From positions 1-8,176 of the forward strand of contig JALOQQ010000038.1 in the NCBI GenBank assembly GCA_025453315.1: 8,176 nt of DNA. Reading direction: 5' to 3'. Both the position numbers and the translations under genes were made by a program. The DNA is from Planctomycetota bacterium (GTDB lineage: Bacteria; Patescibacteriota; Patescibacteriia; Patescibacteriales; UBA12465). Positions 1 through 6,664 of this stretch are shown here, piece by piece (the stretch's first letter is position 1; every line of letters begins with the position of its first letter). The notes beneath the pieces were generated by a model. It had not been told where the DNA came from and ran no database searches. It worked only from the letters and a program-made list of their open reading frames with translations.

Positions 1-2
1 CC

Positions 3-1562
3 ATGACTGTACATAATAATATTTTGTATTTAGGAGGATATTTTACTTCAGTGTCTGGTCAAACACGTAACTATTTAGCAGCGGTAGATTCGGAAACAGG
101 AGAGCTTATTACTTCTTTTAATCAAAGCACTGACAATCAAGTTAATTCTTTAGCTGTTGCAAATAACATTCTTTATGTTGGTGGTAGCTTTAATTCGATT
201 GGCGGTCAATCTCGTGATTATTTAGCAGCTATTGATACAACGGATTATTCATTAACCCCTTTTAATATAAGCCTTGATGAAATGGTTTCTTCTTTGGCGA
301 TTGATAATGGTAATTTATATATTGGTGGTAATTTTGGTACCGTTAATGGTCAAGAGAGGACTTACTTAGCATCAATAAATATTGGTACTAGTTCTTTAAA
401 TTCCTTTAGTCCTAATATAAATAACTCAGTTAGCGATCTAATAATTTCGGGAGGTAATTTGTATATTGGCGGCATTTTTGATCTTGTTAATAGTCAAGCA
501 CATAGAAATTTTGCTATTTTTGATATAAGTTCCGGTTCTCTTAATAGCTTTAATCCAAACATAAATGATTCAGTAGAGTCGATTGCGGTTTATAACAATA
601 CCGTCTATGTTGGTGGGTATTTTAATTCTATTGGTGGAGATGATCGTAATGGTTTAGTAGCTATAGATACTAATACCGGGCTACCAACTTCTTTTAATCC
701 TAACCCCGATAATAATGAAATTACCTCTTTATTGTTAGAAGGGAATACTCTTTATGTTGGCGGATATTTTAGTTCTATAGGTGGACAAAACAGAGATTAT
801 TTAGCAGCTATTAATACAGCAAGTGGTTTAGCTACTTCTTTCAATCCCTCCTTAGATGACGGCGTCAACACTATGGTTAAGTCTAATGATATTTTGTATG
901 TTGGAGGTTATTTCACCTCAATTAATAGTCAAAGTCGAAATTATATCGGAGCTATAGACGTTAGTTCGGGAGTTACTACATCATTTAACCCAGATGCTGA
1001 TAGTTATATATCTTCCTTGGCGTTAGCTGGTAGTAATCTTTATGTTAACGGAAACTTTACTGTTATTGGTGGTCAGAGCCGAAATTATTTAGCTTCTTTC
1101 GATACAAACACTAATTCACTTAACAGTTTTAATCCTAATCCAAATCAGTATCGTCCAGTATCTTTTGCCCTCTCGGGAAATACTCTTTATGTCGGCGGTT
1201 TTTTCACTTCTATTAGCGGCCAAAGTCGTAATCGTTTAGCGGCTTTTGAAGCTGATACTGGCAATTTAACTTCTTTTAACCCCAATGTTAATAGCGGAAT
1301 AATGTCTTTAGCTATTACTGGTAATACTTTGTATCTGGGCGGAGGATTTACTTCTATTGGTGGTGTAAACAGAGAATTCTTAGCGGCCTACGATTTAACA
1401 AATAATTCTTTAACTTCTTTTGATTCTGCGATTGATTCAACAGTTCGTTTTATTACTTATTCTAATAATACTATTTATGCTTATGGAGATTTTACTAGTG
1501 CAGGAAATGTTGAGTGTGATAAGTTCTGTGCTATAGATACTATTAATGGTCAAGTAAAATAA
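3..1562 (+). CDS. Repeat beta-propeller surface protein, 5'-truncated
   Basis: The frame is open from the window edge, so the ATG at position 3 is probably internal and the true start and any signal peptide lie upstream. The visible 519 residues are eleven tandem ~48-residue repeats. Each runs roughly N-x-L-Y-V-G-G-x-F-T-S-I-G-G-Q, then R-N-Y-L-A-A-I-D-T, then S-F-N-P-N. This matches the delta-60/DUF5122-type beta-propeller repeat family (family knowledge), in which each repeat is one four-stranded blade. The last repeat (residues 485-519) stops after A-I-D-T-I-N-G-Q-V-K and lacks the S-F-N-P strand, suggesting ring closure with N-terminal sequence. It also holds the only cysteines, C505 and C509. 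Low charge and richness in Asn, Ser and Thr suggest an extracellular or surface adhesin-like role; the ligand is unknown. No catalytic motif is visible. It ends in TAA, 20 bases before sodB. Confidence 0.85.
   Translation: MTVHNNILYLGGYFTSVSGQTRNYLAAVDSETGELITSFNQSTDNQVNSLAVANNILYVGGSFNSIGGQSRDYLAAIDTTDYSLTPFNISLDEMVSSLAIDNGNLYIGGNFGTVNGQERTYLASINIGTSSLNSFSPNINNSVSDLIISGGNLYIGGIFDLVNSQAHRNFAIFDISSGSLNSFNPNINDSVESIAVYNNTVYVGGYFNSIGGDDRNGLVAIDTNTGLPTSFNPNPDNNEITSLLLEGNTLYVGGYFSSIGGQNRDYLAAINTASGLATSFNPSLDDGVNTMVKSNDILYVGGYFTSINSQSRNYIGAIDVSSGVTTSFNPDADSYISSLALAGSNLYVNGNFTVIGGQSRNYLASFDTNTNSLNSFNPNPNQYRPVSFALSGNTLYVGGFFTSISGQSRNRLAAFEADTGNLTSFNPNVNSGIMSLAITGNTLYLGGGFTSIGGVNREFLAAYDLTNNSLTSFDSAIDSTVRFITYSNNTIYAYGDFTSAGNVECDKFCAIDTINGQVK
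3..1562 (+). repeat. Eleven ~144-base coding repeats (propeller blades)
   Basis: The coding sequence is built from eleven in-frame units of about 144 bases. Recurrent DNA words include variants of tatgttggtggt and acttcttttaatcc. The copies have diverged at DNA level, but the amino-acid period of 47-50 residues is regular throughout. This indicates old tandem duplication rather than a recent expansion. Confidence 0.8.
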
Positions 1563-1582
1563 ATAATTAATATAAAAATTCT

Positions 1583-2173
1583 ATGTTTACATTGCCTAAT
1601 TTGCCTTATGACCTCAAAGCTTTAGAGCCTTATATATCGGCTAAGACTTTGGAATTTCATTATGGTAAACATCATGCCGCCTATGTTACTAATTTAAATG
1701 ATCTGATTAAAGGTACTGATTTTGAAAATAAAACTTTAGAAGAAATTATTAAAGCCACGGCTGGCGACACTACTAAGATAAAAATATTTAATAATGCCGC
1801 TCAAGCCTGGAATCATGAATTTTATTGGCAATGTTTAAAACCAGGGGGAACTACTATTTCAGAAGAAATGAAAAAAAACATTGTTAATAATTATGGTTCT
1901 TATGAACAATTTAAAGAAGATTTTAAAAATGCTGTTTTAACTCAATTTGGTTCTGGTTGGGTGTGGTTAGTTTCAGAAGCGGGAAAAATAAAAATTGAAA
2001 AGACCTCTAATGCCGAAACCCCAATAACTCATAAGAAAAAACCACTTTTAACTATTGATGTTTGGGAGCATGCTTATTATTTAGATTATCAAAATCGTCG
2101 CGGAGATTATTTTAATACCCTCTTTGATCGTTTATTAAATTGGAATTTTGCTCAAGAGCAGTATCGTAAATAA
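1583..2173 (+). CDS. sodB: Superoxide dismutase, iron type
   Basis: The 196-residue protein has the normal length for the Fe/Mn superoxide dismutase family, which converts superoxide to oxygen and hydrogen peroxide. The four metal ligands are present: H26 in F-H-Y-G-K-H-H, H78 in W-N-H-E-F-Y-W, and D159 and H163 in D-V-W-E-H-A-Y-Y. Gln74 in N-N-A-A-Q-A-W-N-H, together with S-N-A-E-T-P (residues 142-147) where manganese enzymes usually carry a Gln, points to the iron type. Cambialistic metal use cannot be excluded. There is no signal peptide, so it should act in the cytoplasm. The start is fixed by the family N-terminus (L-P-x-L-P-Y) and has no Shine-Dalgarno sequence. It lies 20 bases after the propeller gene and may be co-transcribed with it. 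No terminator is evident downstream before the next promoter. The sequence closely resembles proteobacterial SodB, so lateral transfer is possible. Confidence 0.95.
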   Translation: MFTLPNLPYDLKALEPYISAKTLEFHYGKHHAAYVTNLNDLIKGTDFENKTLEEIIKATAGDTTKIKIFNNAAQAWNHEFYWQCLKPGGTTISEEMKKNIVNNYGSYEQFKEDFKNAVLTQFGSGWVWLVSEAGKIKIEKTSNAETPITHKKKPLLTIDVWEHAYYLDYQNRRGDYFNTLFDRLLNWNFAQEQYRK

Positions 2174-2176
2174 GTA

Positions 2177-2206
2177 TTTTCACCAAATAACGAAATGTGT
2201 TATAAT
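2177..2206 (+). promoter_or_regulatory. Sigma-70-type promoter, extended -10
   Basis: A perfect TATAAT lies at 2201-2206, preceded by TGT (2198-2200), giving an extended -10. A TTTTCA at 2177-2182 matches the -35 consensus at four of six bases, with an 18-base spacer. Transcription would start near 2213, leaving a leader of about 24 bases before the beta-helix gene. It begins only 4 bases after the sodB stop codon, so it separates the beta-helix gene from the sodB unit. Confidence 0.65.
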
Positions 2207-2236
2207 AAAGGAAAATTAATTTTTTAATTTACTCTT

Positions 2237-4300
2237 ATGCAGAAACGTATTTTTTCCTGGCTTTTAGTTATTGCTGTTGTCTTCCTCTCTTTGGGAGCAG
2301 GCACGGTTAAGGCTGAAACGCCAGTTAGTGGTAGTATTTCTAATCCCGTTTGGACTGCCGCTAATAGCCCTTATAATATTAACGGTGATTTAGAAGTTTT
2401 AGCCGGAGCCACATTAACAATTGAACCGGGTACAGTGGTTAAATTTTCTAAAGGAGCTCGTCTGATTGTTTCTGGCGAATTAAAGGCAATTGGTACAGCT
2501 GATAAGCGTATTGTTTTTACTTCTCAAGAAAGCAATCCAGCTCGCGGTAATTGGGGCGGTATTCAATTCTCCGATTCTTCTACTGATGCCCAGTTTGATG
2601 CTAATGGCAATTATCTTAGCGGTAGTATTCTTAAATATGCCACTGTTAAGTATGGTAATACCATTCAAATCACTAATGCTAGTCCGTTTATTGACCACAA
2701 CATAATCTTAAATAATAACTTTGGCATTACGGTAAATGGTATTAGTGATCAGCAGACTATTTTTAGTCCTAATACTGCCAAGAATATTGTTAGTATTGTT
2801 ATTAGTAATAATGAAATTTCTGATAATGGTAGTGGTATAGTTATTGATCGTACCAATAAGAATGATTATCAATCCACCCCAGCTGGTATGGTGCGTATTG
2901 GTGCAACTTTACAGACTTCTATTTTAAAGGCTAATAACGTTGTTAATAATAATAAGGGTGTGGTTATTACTCAGGGTGATAATAATGTTTTAATTAATAA
3001 CAGTATTAATAATAATGCCGACGCTGGAGTAAGAATTGAAAGTACTTCTGAGAATAATATTTTAGAAAGAAATTCTATTAGCAACAACAAAGACGGTGTT
3101 TATGTTGGCGGAGTAAAAACCAGATTATATCAAAATGAAATAAATAATAATACTAATAACGGTATTTTTTTAGAAGCTACTAATACTAGTATTAGTTATA
3201 ACAACATTGCTAATAACAAGGGAGCTAATCTTTTTAATAAAACTATTAGCGCTCAAGTTGAACACAATTATTGGGGTGGAACCAGTCAATTAAACATTGT
3301 TAACTCCGACAACGATAAGAAGGTTGTTAGTGATCCGGCCGAAGTTAGTGTTATTTCTTTAAGCGCTGTCTTAGATCCAAAATTAAACGAGATTAGTGAA
3401 AATACGGTTAATGACACTCAGATTATTTCTGGTTTAAAGCCAATTAACGCCATTGTTTATATTAACGACGCTCCTATTAGTACTAAAGCCTATGAGAACG
3501 AATGGACTTACTCCACTTCCTTAAACATGAGTATTAATTCTTTTAAGGTTTATTATAAAGATGAAAATGGCAATAAGAGTTCGGAAAAATCTTTCTTTGT
3601 TAATCGTAAACGTTTAATTAATATCGGTACCCCAGTTTTAGAAGCTTATTCTAAAACTACTAAACAGGATACTATTACTATTACTGGTTCTAAAGATTCT
3701 AATACTTCGGTTTGGGTTAATGAACAAAAAGTAGTAGATTTAAGCAATACTAATGATTGGAGTGCCACCTTAACTTTAAAGGTAGGTGTTAATAGATTTG
3801 ATATTAAATCTAAAGATTCTGAAAATTATGAAAGTCCAGTCGTTTCTGTTTACATCACTAAGGAAGATGCTACTTTACAAGATATTATTGATAGAGAAAA
3901 AGTTTTAGTAAAGTTAGATCAAAATTTTGGCAATAAATATAAAGGCTATATAATTTTACAGGTTCAAAATAAAGGAGAGGCTTGGTATATTAGCACTCAA
4001 GATGCTAAAAAATATTACCTCGGTAGAGAAAAAGATGCCTATACTATTATGCGCAAGCTTGGTTTAGGAATTAAACATGCCGAATTAGTAAAATATCTAA
4101 ATGGTGTTTTCCCAGATCGTTTAAAAGGCAAGATTTTGTTAGATGTAGAGCAAAAGGGAGAAGCTTATTATGTGAACCCTAAAGACGGTAAAGCTCGATA
4201 TTTGAGTCGTCCGGCCGATGCTTTTAAGGCTATGCGCGAATTAGGTATTGGTATGTCTAATGACAATGTTAGAAAAATTACCGTTGGAGAAATAAAATAA
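2237..4300 (+). CDS. Secreted right-handed beta-helix protein with Ig-like domains and C-terminal CPR-type repeats
   Basis: The 687-residue protein starts with a signal peptide: basic M-Q-K-R, a hydrophobic core at residues 5-22, and V-K-A before a likely signal peptidase I cut after A26. Residues about 30-110 hold the entry segment typical of parallel beta-helices (L-T-I-E-P-G-T-V-V-K-F, then G-N-W-G-G-I-Q-F). Residues about 140-345 hold repeated N-N-x-I-x-x-N-x-x-G-I/V rungs ending in N-Y-W-G-G (344-348). Two Ig-like/glucodextranase-B-like beta-sandwich domains follow (about 379-455 and 460-545). Two copies of a ~45-residue module (568-612 and 628-673) close the protein. Beta-helices of this kind bind or cleave polysaccharides, but no pectate-lyase-type catalytic set is evident, so a binding or surface role is more likely than an enzymatic one. 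It has its own promoter. The start ATG has no ribosome binding site. The substrate is unknown. Confidence 0.88.
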   Translation: MQKRIFSWLLVIAVVFLSLGAGTVKAETPVSGSISNPVWTAANSPYNINGDLEVLAGATLTIEPGTVVKFSKGARLIVSGELKAIGTADKRIVFTSQESNPARGNWGGIQFSDSSTDAQFDANGNYLSGSILKYATVKYGNTIQITNASPFIDHNIILNNNFGITVNGISDQQTIFSPNTAKNIVSIVISNNEISDNGSGIVIDRTNKNDYQSTPAGMVRIGATLQTSILKANNVVNNNKGVVITQGDNNVLINNSINNNADAGVRIESTSENNILERNSISNNKDGVYVGGVKTRLYQNEINNNTNNGIFLEATNTSISYNNIANNKGANLFNKTISAQVEHNYWGGTSQLNIVNSDNDKKVVSDPAEVSVISLSAVLDPKLNEISENTVNDTQIISGLKPINAIVYINDAPISTKAYENEWTYSTSLNMSINSFKVYYKDENGNKSSEKSFFVNRKRLINIGTPVLEAYSKTTKQDTITITGSKDSNTSVWVNEQKVVDLSNTNDWSATLTLKVGVNRFDIKSKDSENYESPVVSVYITKEDATLQDIIDREKVLVKLDQNFGNKYKGYIILQVQNKGEAWYISTQDAKKYYLGREKDAYTIMRKLGLGIKHAELVKYLNGVFPDRLKGKILLDVEQKGEAYYVNPKDGKARYLSRPADAFKAMRELGIGMSNDNVRKITVGEIK
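3938..4255 (+). repeat. Two copies of the shared ~45-residue module (beta-helix protein C-terminus)
   Basis: Residues 568-612 and 628-673 align with each other and with two copies in the transglutaminase-like protein downstream. The shared pattern is G-[KRY]-I-[LI]-L-x-V-[EQ]-x-K-G-x-A-[WY]-Y, then Y-L-[GS]-R, D-A-[FYL], and R-x-x-G-[LI]-G. The first copy has E instead of P after the R (G-R-E-K-D-A-Y). The second has A-R-Y-L-S-R-P in place of the usual Y-Y-L-G-R-P. I recall this module from many secreted Patescibacteria proteins but cannot give a Pfam name. Its function is unknown. Confidence 0.8.
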
Positions 4301-4316
4301 ATAAAATTAAATTGAG

Positions 4317-4350
4317 GCAATAAAAACTAGGTAATTCCTAGTTTTATTGC
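4317..4350 (+). terminator. Long hairpin before the phosphatase gene: terminator or translational control
   Basis: The left arm 4317-4331 and right arm 4337-4350 are complementary, giving 14 base pairs with one bulged A and a five-base loop TAATT. The inner part reads AAAAACTAGG, loop, CCTAGTTTT: a short GC core flanked by A and T runs, which is how a bidirectional intrinsic terminator looks. However, the outer stem continues past the T run, no T tract follows, and the next ATG begins only 11 bases after it. It may therefore act as a leaky terminator or as a hairpin that controls access to the phosphatase start codon. Confidence 0.6.
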
Positions 4351-4360
4351 TTAGTAAAAT

Positions 4361-5038
4361 ATGGCTTCTAAGATTAAGAAGAATTTAAAAGCTAACCCCA
4401 ATTCTCGTAAACCCTATACTACTATTTATCTTATCAGACATTGCCAGCCCGATTATTCTGAAGAAAAAAAGTTTGGTGATATTGGCATGCCTCTTTCTAA
4501 AACCGGTCGTTTGCAACGTCGTCTTTTAACCAAGAAATTAATGGATTTAGAAATTGATAAGGTATATGTCAGTGAATTAAAACGAGCCCAAGAGACGGCT
4601 GAATTATTTTTGAAGCGTGCTAATAAAAAGATGTTTGTTGATAAGCGCTTAGATGAAATTGATTGGCAAGAGTGGTGTCGTATTGGTTATTTTAATATGT
4701 CTGAAAAGAAGCGCCAAGAGAGTGTACCCAATCTTAAAGAAATGGATGGAAAGTTAAATGATATGCAGACCAAAGCTCGTCATTTGATTTTTGATATTTT
4801 TGATCATAATCGTGGTAAAAAAATTGCTCTCTTTACTCATGGTAATTTTATAAAAGCAACAGTCACCAGTATACTTAATGCTGATGTTATTGGCTTTTTG
4901 TGTTTAGAAGCCTATCAAGCCTCGATTACTAAGATTGTGATTGATAAGGAAGGGTTTATTAAAATAAACTATATAAATAATGCTAGCCATCTACCCAATC
5001 ATCCTAATGAAGATTTGTTTTTAGCCTTAGTGGATTAG
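4361..5038 (+). CDS. Histidine phosphatase superfamily (phosphoglycerate-mutase-like) protein
   Basis: The 225-residue protein matches the histidine phosphatase fold, which removes phosphate through a phospho-histidine intermediate. R26-H27-C28 in Y-L-I-R-H-C is the nucleophile motif; the usual third residue is Gly, so RHC is a variant. R75 lies in S-E-L-K-R-A-Q-E-T-A. E99 in R-L-D-E-I-D-W is the likely acid, and H160 in F-T-H-G-N the second catalytic histidine. The tail I-N-N-A-S-H-L-P (205-212) is also family-typical. It lacks the R-H-G-E-S-x-W-N of cofactor-dependent phosphoglycerate mutase, so it is probably a phosphatase of unknown substrate (CobC, SixA or generic small-molecule type cannot be told apart). 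There is no signal peptide, and a basic N-terminal extension of about 18 residues precedes the fold. The start could in principle be slightly later, but no alternative Met exists before the motif. It sits between two genes for secreted proteins and ends in TAG. Confidence 0.87.
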   Translation: MASKIKKNLKANPNSRKPYTTIYLIRHCQPDYSEEKKFGDIGMPLSKTGRLQRRLLTKKLMDLEIDKVYVSELKRAQETAELFLKRANKKMFVDKRLDEIDWQEWCRIGYFNMSEKKRQESVPNLKEMDGKLNDMQTKARHLIFDIFDHNRGKKIALFTHGNFIKATVTSILNADVIGFLCLEAYQASITKIVIDKEGFIKINYINNASHLPNHPNEDLFLALVD

Positions 5039-5063
5039 AAATTATTATAAAATAGTACTTACT

Positions 5064-6575
5064 ATGAAAAAGATAGTTATCACTCCTAAAATAATTTCTT
5101 TGATCATTGCTTTAAGCATATCTTTTTTTAGTTGTTTTGGTTTAGGACAATCAATACGAGCCGCCGATGATTTGGCGCTTAGGTTGCGTGGTAAGATTTT
5201 ATTACAAGTAGAAAACAAGGGAGCAGCTTGGTACGTTAACCCGCAAGATTTAAAACGTTATTATTTGGGTCGCCCTGATGATGCTTTTCAATTAATGCGT
5301 CGTTTTGGTTTGGGCGTCTCTAATGCTGATTTTGGTTTTTATGATAGTTTTCATGCCCCAGCTAAACTAGCCGGACGTATTCTACTTAAAGTTGAAGACA
5401 AGGGCCAAGCTTATTATGTCGATCCCACTAATTTAAAATTATATTATTTAGGACGTCCTTTTGATGCCTTACAAGTAATTAGACAAAGGGGATTGGGTAT
5501 TAATAATGTTAATTTAGAAAAGATTGTTGTTGGTACTTTGGGCACTACTTTTAATAATCAAACTAGTACCAATAATACTAATCAAGATCAATCCAAAACA
5601 GTTCGTTTTACTTGGAATTATAAGGGTAAAGAATATTATTTGGTTTTCGGTTTTAATAATAATTTGTACCAGGCCTATACTAAATCTCCTAAAGTTTATT
5701 ACTATTCACAAAAAGATCAGGTAGATAATTTACAAGAACGTTATTATGGCATGATTTTAACTCAGAAAGAGGGTGACAATACTATTAGCATTATCGCTAA
5801 TAATTTAGTAAATTTAGGTACGAATCAAGGGCTAACTTCTGATCAATTAGTGGAATTTGTGATCGCTTTTGTTCAAGGAATTCCTTATGATACTACTAAG
5901 TCACAACAATCTAGTTTTGCCCCAAATTATGCCTACGAAACCTTGTACAATGATATTGGTATTTGTTCGGACAAGACTTTCTTAACGGTTTTATTATTAA
6001 GAGAAATGGGTTATGGGGCGGCTATTTTAGATTACCCTCAAGCTAAACATTCAGCCGCTGGTATTGCTTGTCCTTTAGCCGATTCAATTAGTAATTCCGG
6101 TTATTGTTATGTTGAAACTACTAATTATTTTTCTATTGGCATTATTCCTAAGTCTATTAGTAATGGTCAAGCTACTAGCCCTGATCAACTAAGTTCACCT
6201 TTTGATACTAGTAATCTTGGCCCAGTAGAGGTATATCAAAAAACTTCTGGCAGGTCATATAATAGTGTTGCCGACCGAAAGGCTACCTTTAATCAAATTC
6301 AACAAAATAAAATTTGGTTGACTACCGAAAATGAAAGTTTAGCTAAAGTTAAGAGTGATCTTGATATTCAGTTTCAAAAAGTGAAAGCTTCTATGGATCA
6401 AATGAATGCCGCTAAAGACAAAGGTGATTATGCGACCTACAATAGTTTAGTTCCTGGTTATAATGATTTAGTTAATAAATATAATATAGCCGTGACTGCC
6501 TATCGTGCTAGGGTGGAAAATTATAATATTAAGATTCAAGAAAATAACAACTTATTAACCCAGTTGTTTAATTAA
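5064..6575 (+). CDS. Secreted transglutaminase-like protein with N-terminal CPR-type repeats
   Basis: The 503-residue protein begins with a signal peptide: basic M-K-K, a hydrophobic stretch at about 10-28, and I-R-A before a likely cut after A33. Two ~45-residue modules follow (41-85 and 102-146), then an Asn/Thr-rich linker (160-178). A transglutaminase-like region spans about 180-362. It has F-V-I-A-F-V-Q-G-I-P-Y (265-275), candidate nucleophile C301 in N-D-I-G-I-C-S-D-K-T, R-E-M-G-Y (313-317), H329 in A-K-H-S-A-A-G, and E351 in Y-C-Y-V-E-T-T. C301-H329-E351 form a plausible Cys-His-acid triad. Related proteins usually read G-D-C-E-D at the cysteine; here it is G-I-C-S-D. Residues about 405-503 are charged and helical, likely a coiled coil. 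It may be a peptidase or cross-linking enzyme at the cell surface; the substrate is unknown. A weak TTATAAAAT (5045-5053) upstream could be a -10 box. There is no ribosome binding site. Confidence 0.85.
   Translation: MKKIVITPKIISLIIALSISFFSCFGLGQSIRAADDLALRLRGKILLQVENKGAAWYVNPQDLKRYYLGRPDDAFQLMRRFGLGVSNADFGFYDSFHAPAKLAGRILLKVEDKGQAYYVDPTNLKLYYLGRPFDALQVIRQRGLGINNVNLEKIVVGTLGTTFNNQTSTNNTNQDQSKTVRFTWNYKGKEYYLVFGFNNNLYQAYTKSPKVYYYSQKDQVDNLQERYYGMILTQKEGDNTISIIANNLVNLGTNQGLTSDQLVEFVIAFVQGIPYDTTKSQQSSFAPNYAYETLYNDIGICSDKTFLTVLLLREMGYGAAILDYPQAKHSAAGIACPLADSISNSGYCYVETTNYFSIGIIPKSISNGQATSPDQLSSPFDTSNLGPVEVYQKTSGRSYNSVADRKATFNQIQQNKIWLTTENESLAKVKSDLDIQFQKVKASMDQMNAAKDKGDYATYNSLVPGYNDLVNKYNIAVTAYRARVENYNIKIQENNNLLTQLFN
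5184..5501 (+). repeat. Two copies of the shared ~45-residue module (transglutaminase-like protein N-terminus)
   Basis: Residues 41-85 and 102-146 both read L-x-G-[KR]-I-L-L-x-V-E-x-K-G-x-A-[WY]-Y-V, then Y-Y-L-G-R-P, D-A, R, and G-L-G. They match each other and the C-terminal pair in the beta-helix protein. Here the pair sits directly after the signal peptide, so the module works at either end of a protein. Confidence 0.82.
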
Positions 6576-6587
6576 AACTTGGTTTTA

Positions 6588-6614
6588 TTGACATTTTATC
6601 ATAATTGATATAGT
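6588..6614 (+). promoter_or_regulatory. Predicted rpsB-tsf promoter
   Basis: A perfect -35 TTGACA lies at 6588-6593. TATAGT at 6609-6614 matches five of six -10 bases and is preceded by TGA (6606-6608), giving an extended -10. The 15-base spacer is shorter than the usual 17, which the extended -10 may offset. The start site would fall near 6621, leaving a leader of about 113 bases before rpsB. It begins 12 bases after the stop codon of the transglutaminase-like gene. Confidence 0.6.
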
Positions 6615-6619
6615 CTTAG

Positions 6620-6642
6620 AGAAGAGGTTTAAGCCTCTTTTT
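6620..6642 (+). terminator. Intrinsic terminator-like hairpin at the predicted rpsB start site
   Basis: AAGAGG (6622-6627) pairs with CCTCTT (6634-6639) around a six-base loop, followed by a T run (6638-6642) and further AT-rich sequence. This is a compact rho-independent terminator for transcripts arriving from the transglutaminase-like gene, 45 bases after its stop. It overlaps the start site predicted from the promoter at 6588-6614, so it could also form at the very 5' end of the rpsB message. Confidence 0.6.
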
Positions 6643-6664
6643 ATAATTTATTTCTATCTTTCAT

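Noticed and set aside
3..5. ATG at position 3 as the true start of the propeller gene.
   Set aside because: Only two bases precede it, it begins in the middle of a blade, and no signal peptide follows, so it is most likely internal.
1563..1582. TATAAA at 1571-1576 as a separate sodB promoter.
   Set aside because: No -35 box is seen and the start would coincide with the ATG; AT-rich spacing alone explains it.
2480..2705. Two ~71-residue open frames, one on each strand, inside the beta-helix gene.
   Set aside because: They lie wholly within a well-supported gene, have no family features or start signals, and arise from its AT-rich repetitive codons.
5524..5724. A 66-residue hydrophobic open frame overlapping the transglutaminase-like gene.
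   Set aside because: It is an out-of-frame reading of the N/T-rich linker; the hydrophobic I/L/V content follows from frame-shifted AAT/ATT codons.
6642..6647. TATAAT after the hairpin as an alternative rpsB promoter.
   Set aside because: No -35-like hexamer occurs 16-18 bases upstream (that stretch is the hairpin's left arm), and the bases are explained by the terminator's T run; the TTGACA promoter is better.
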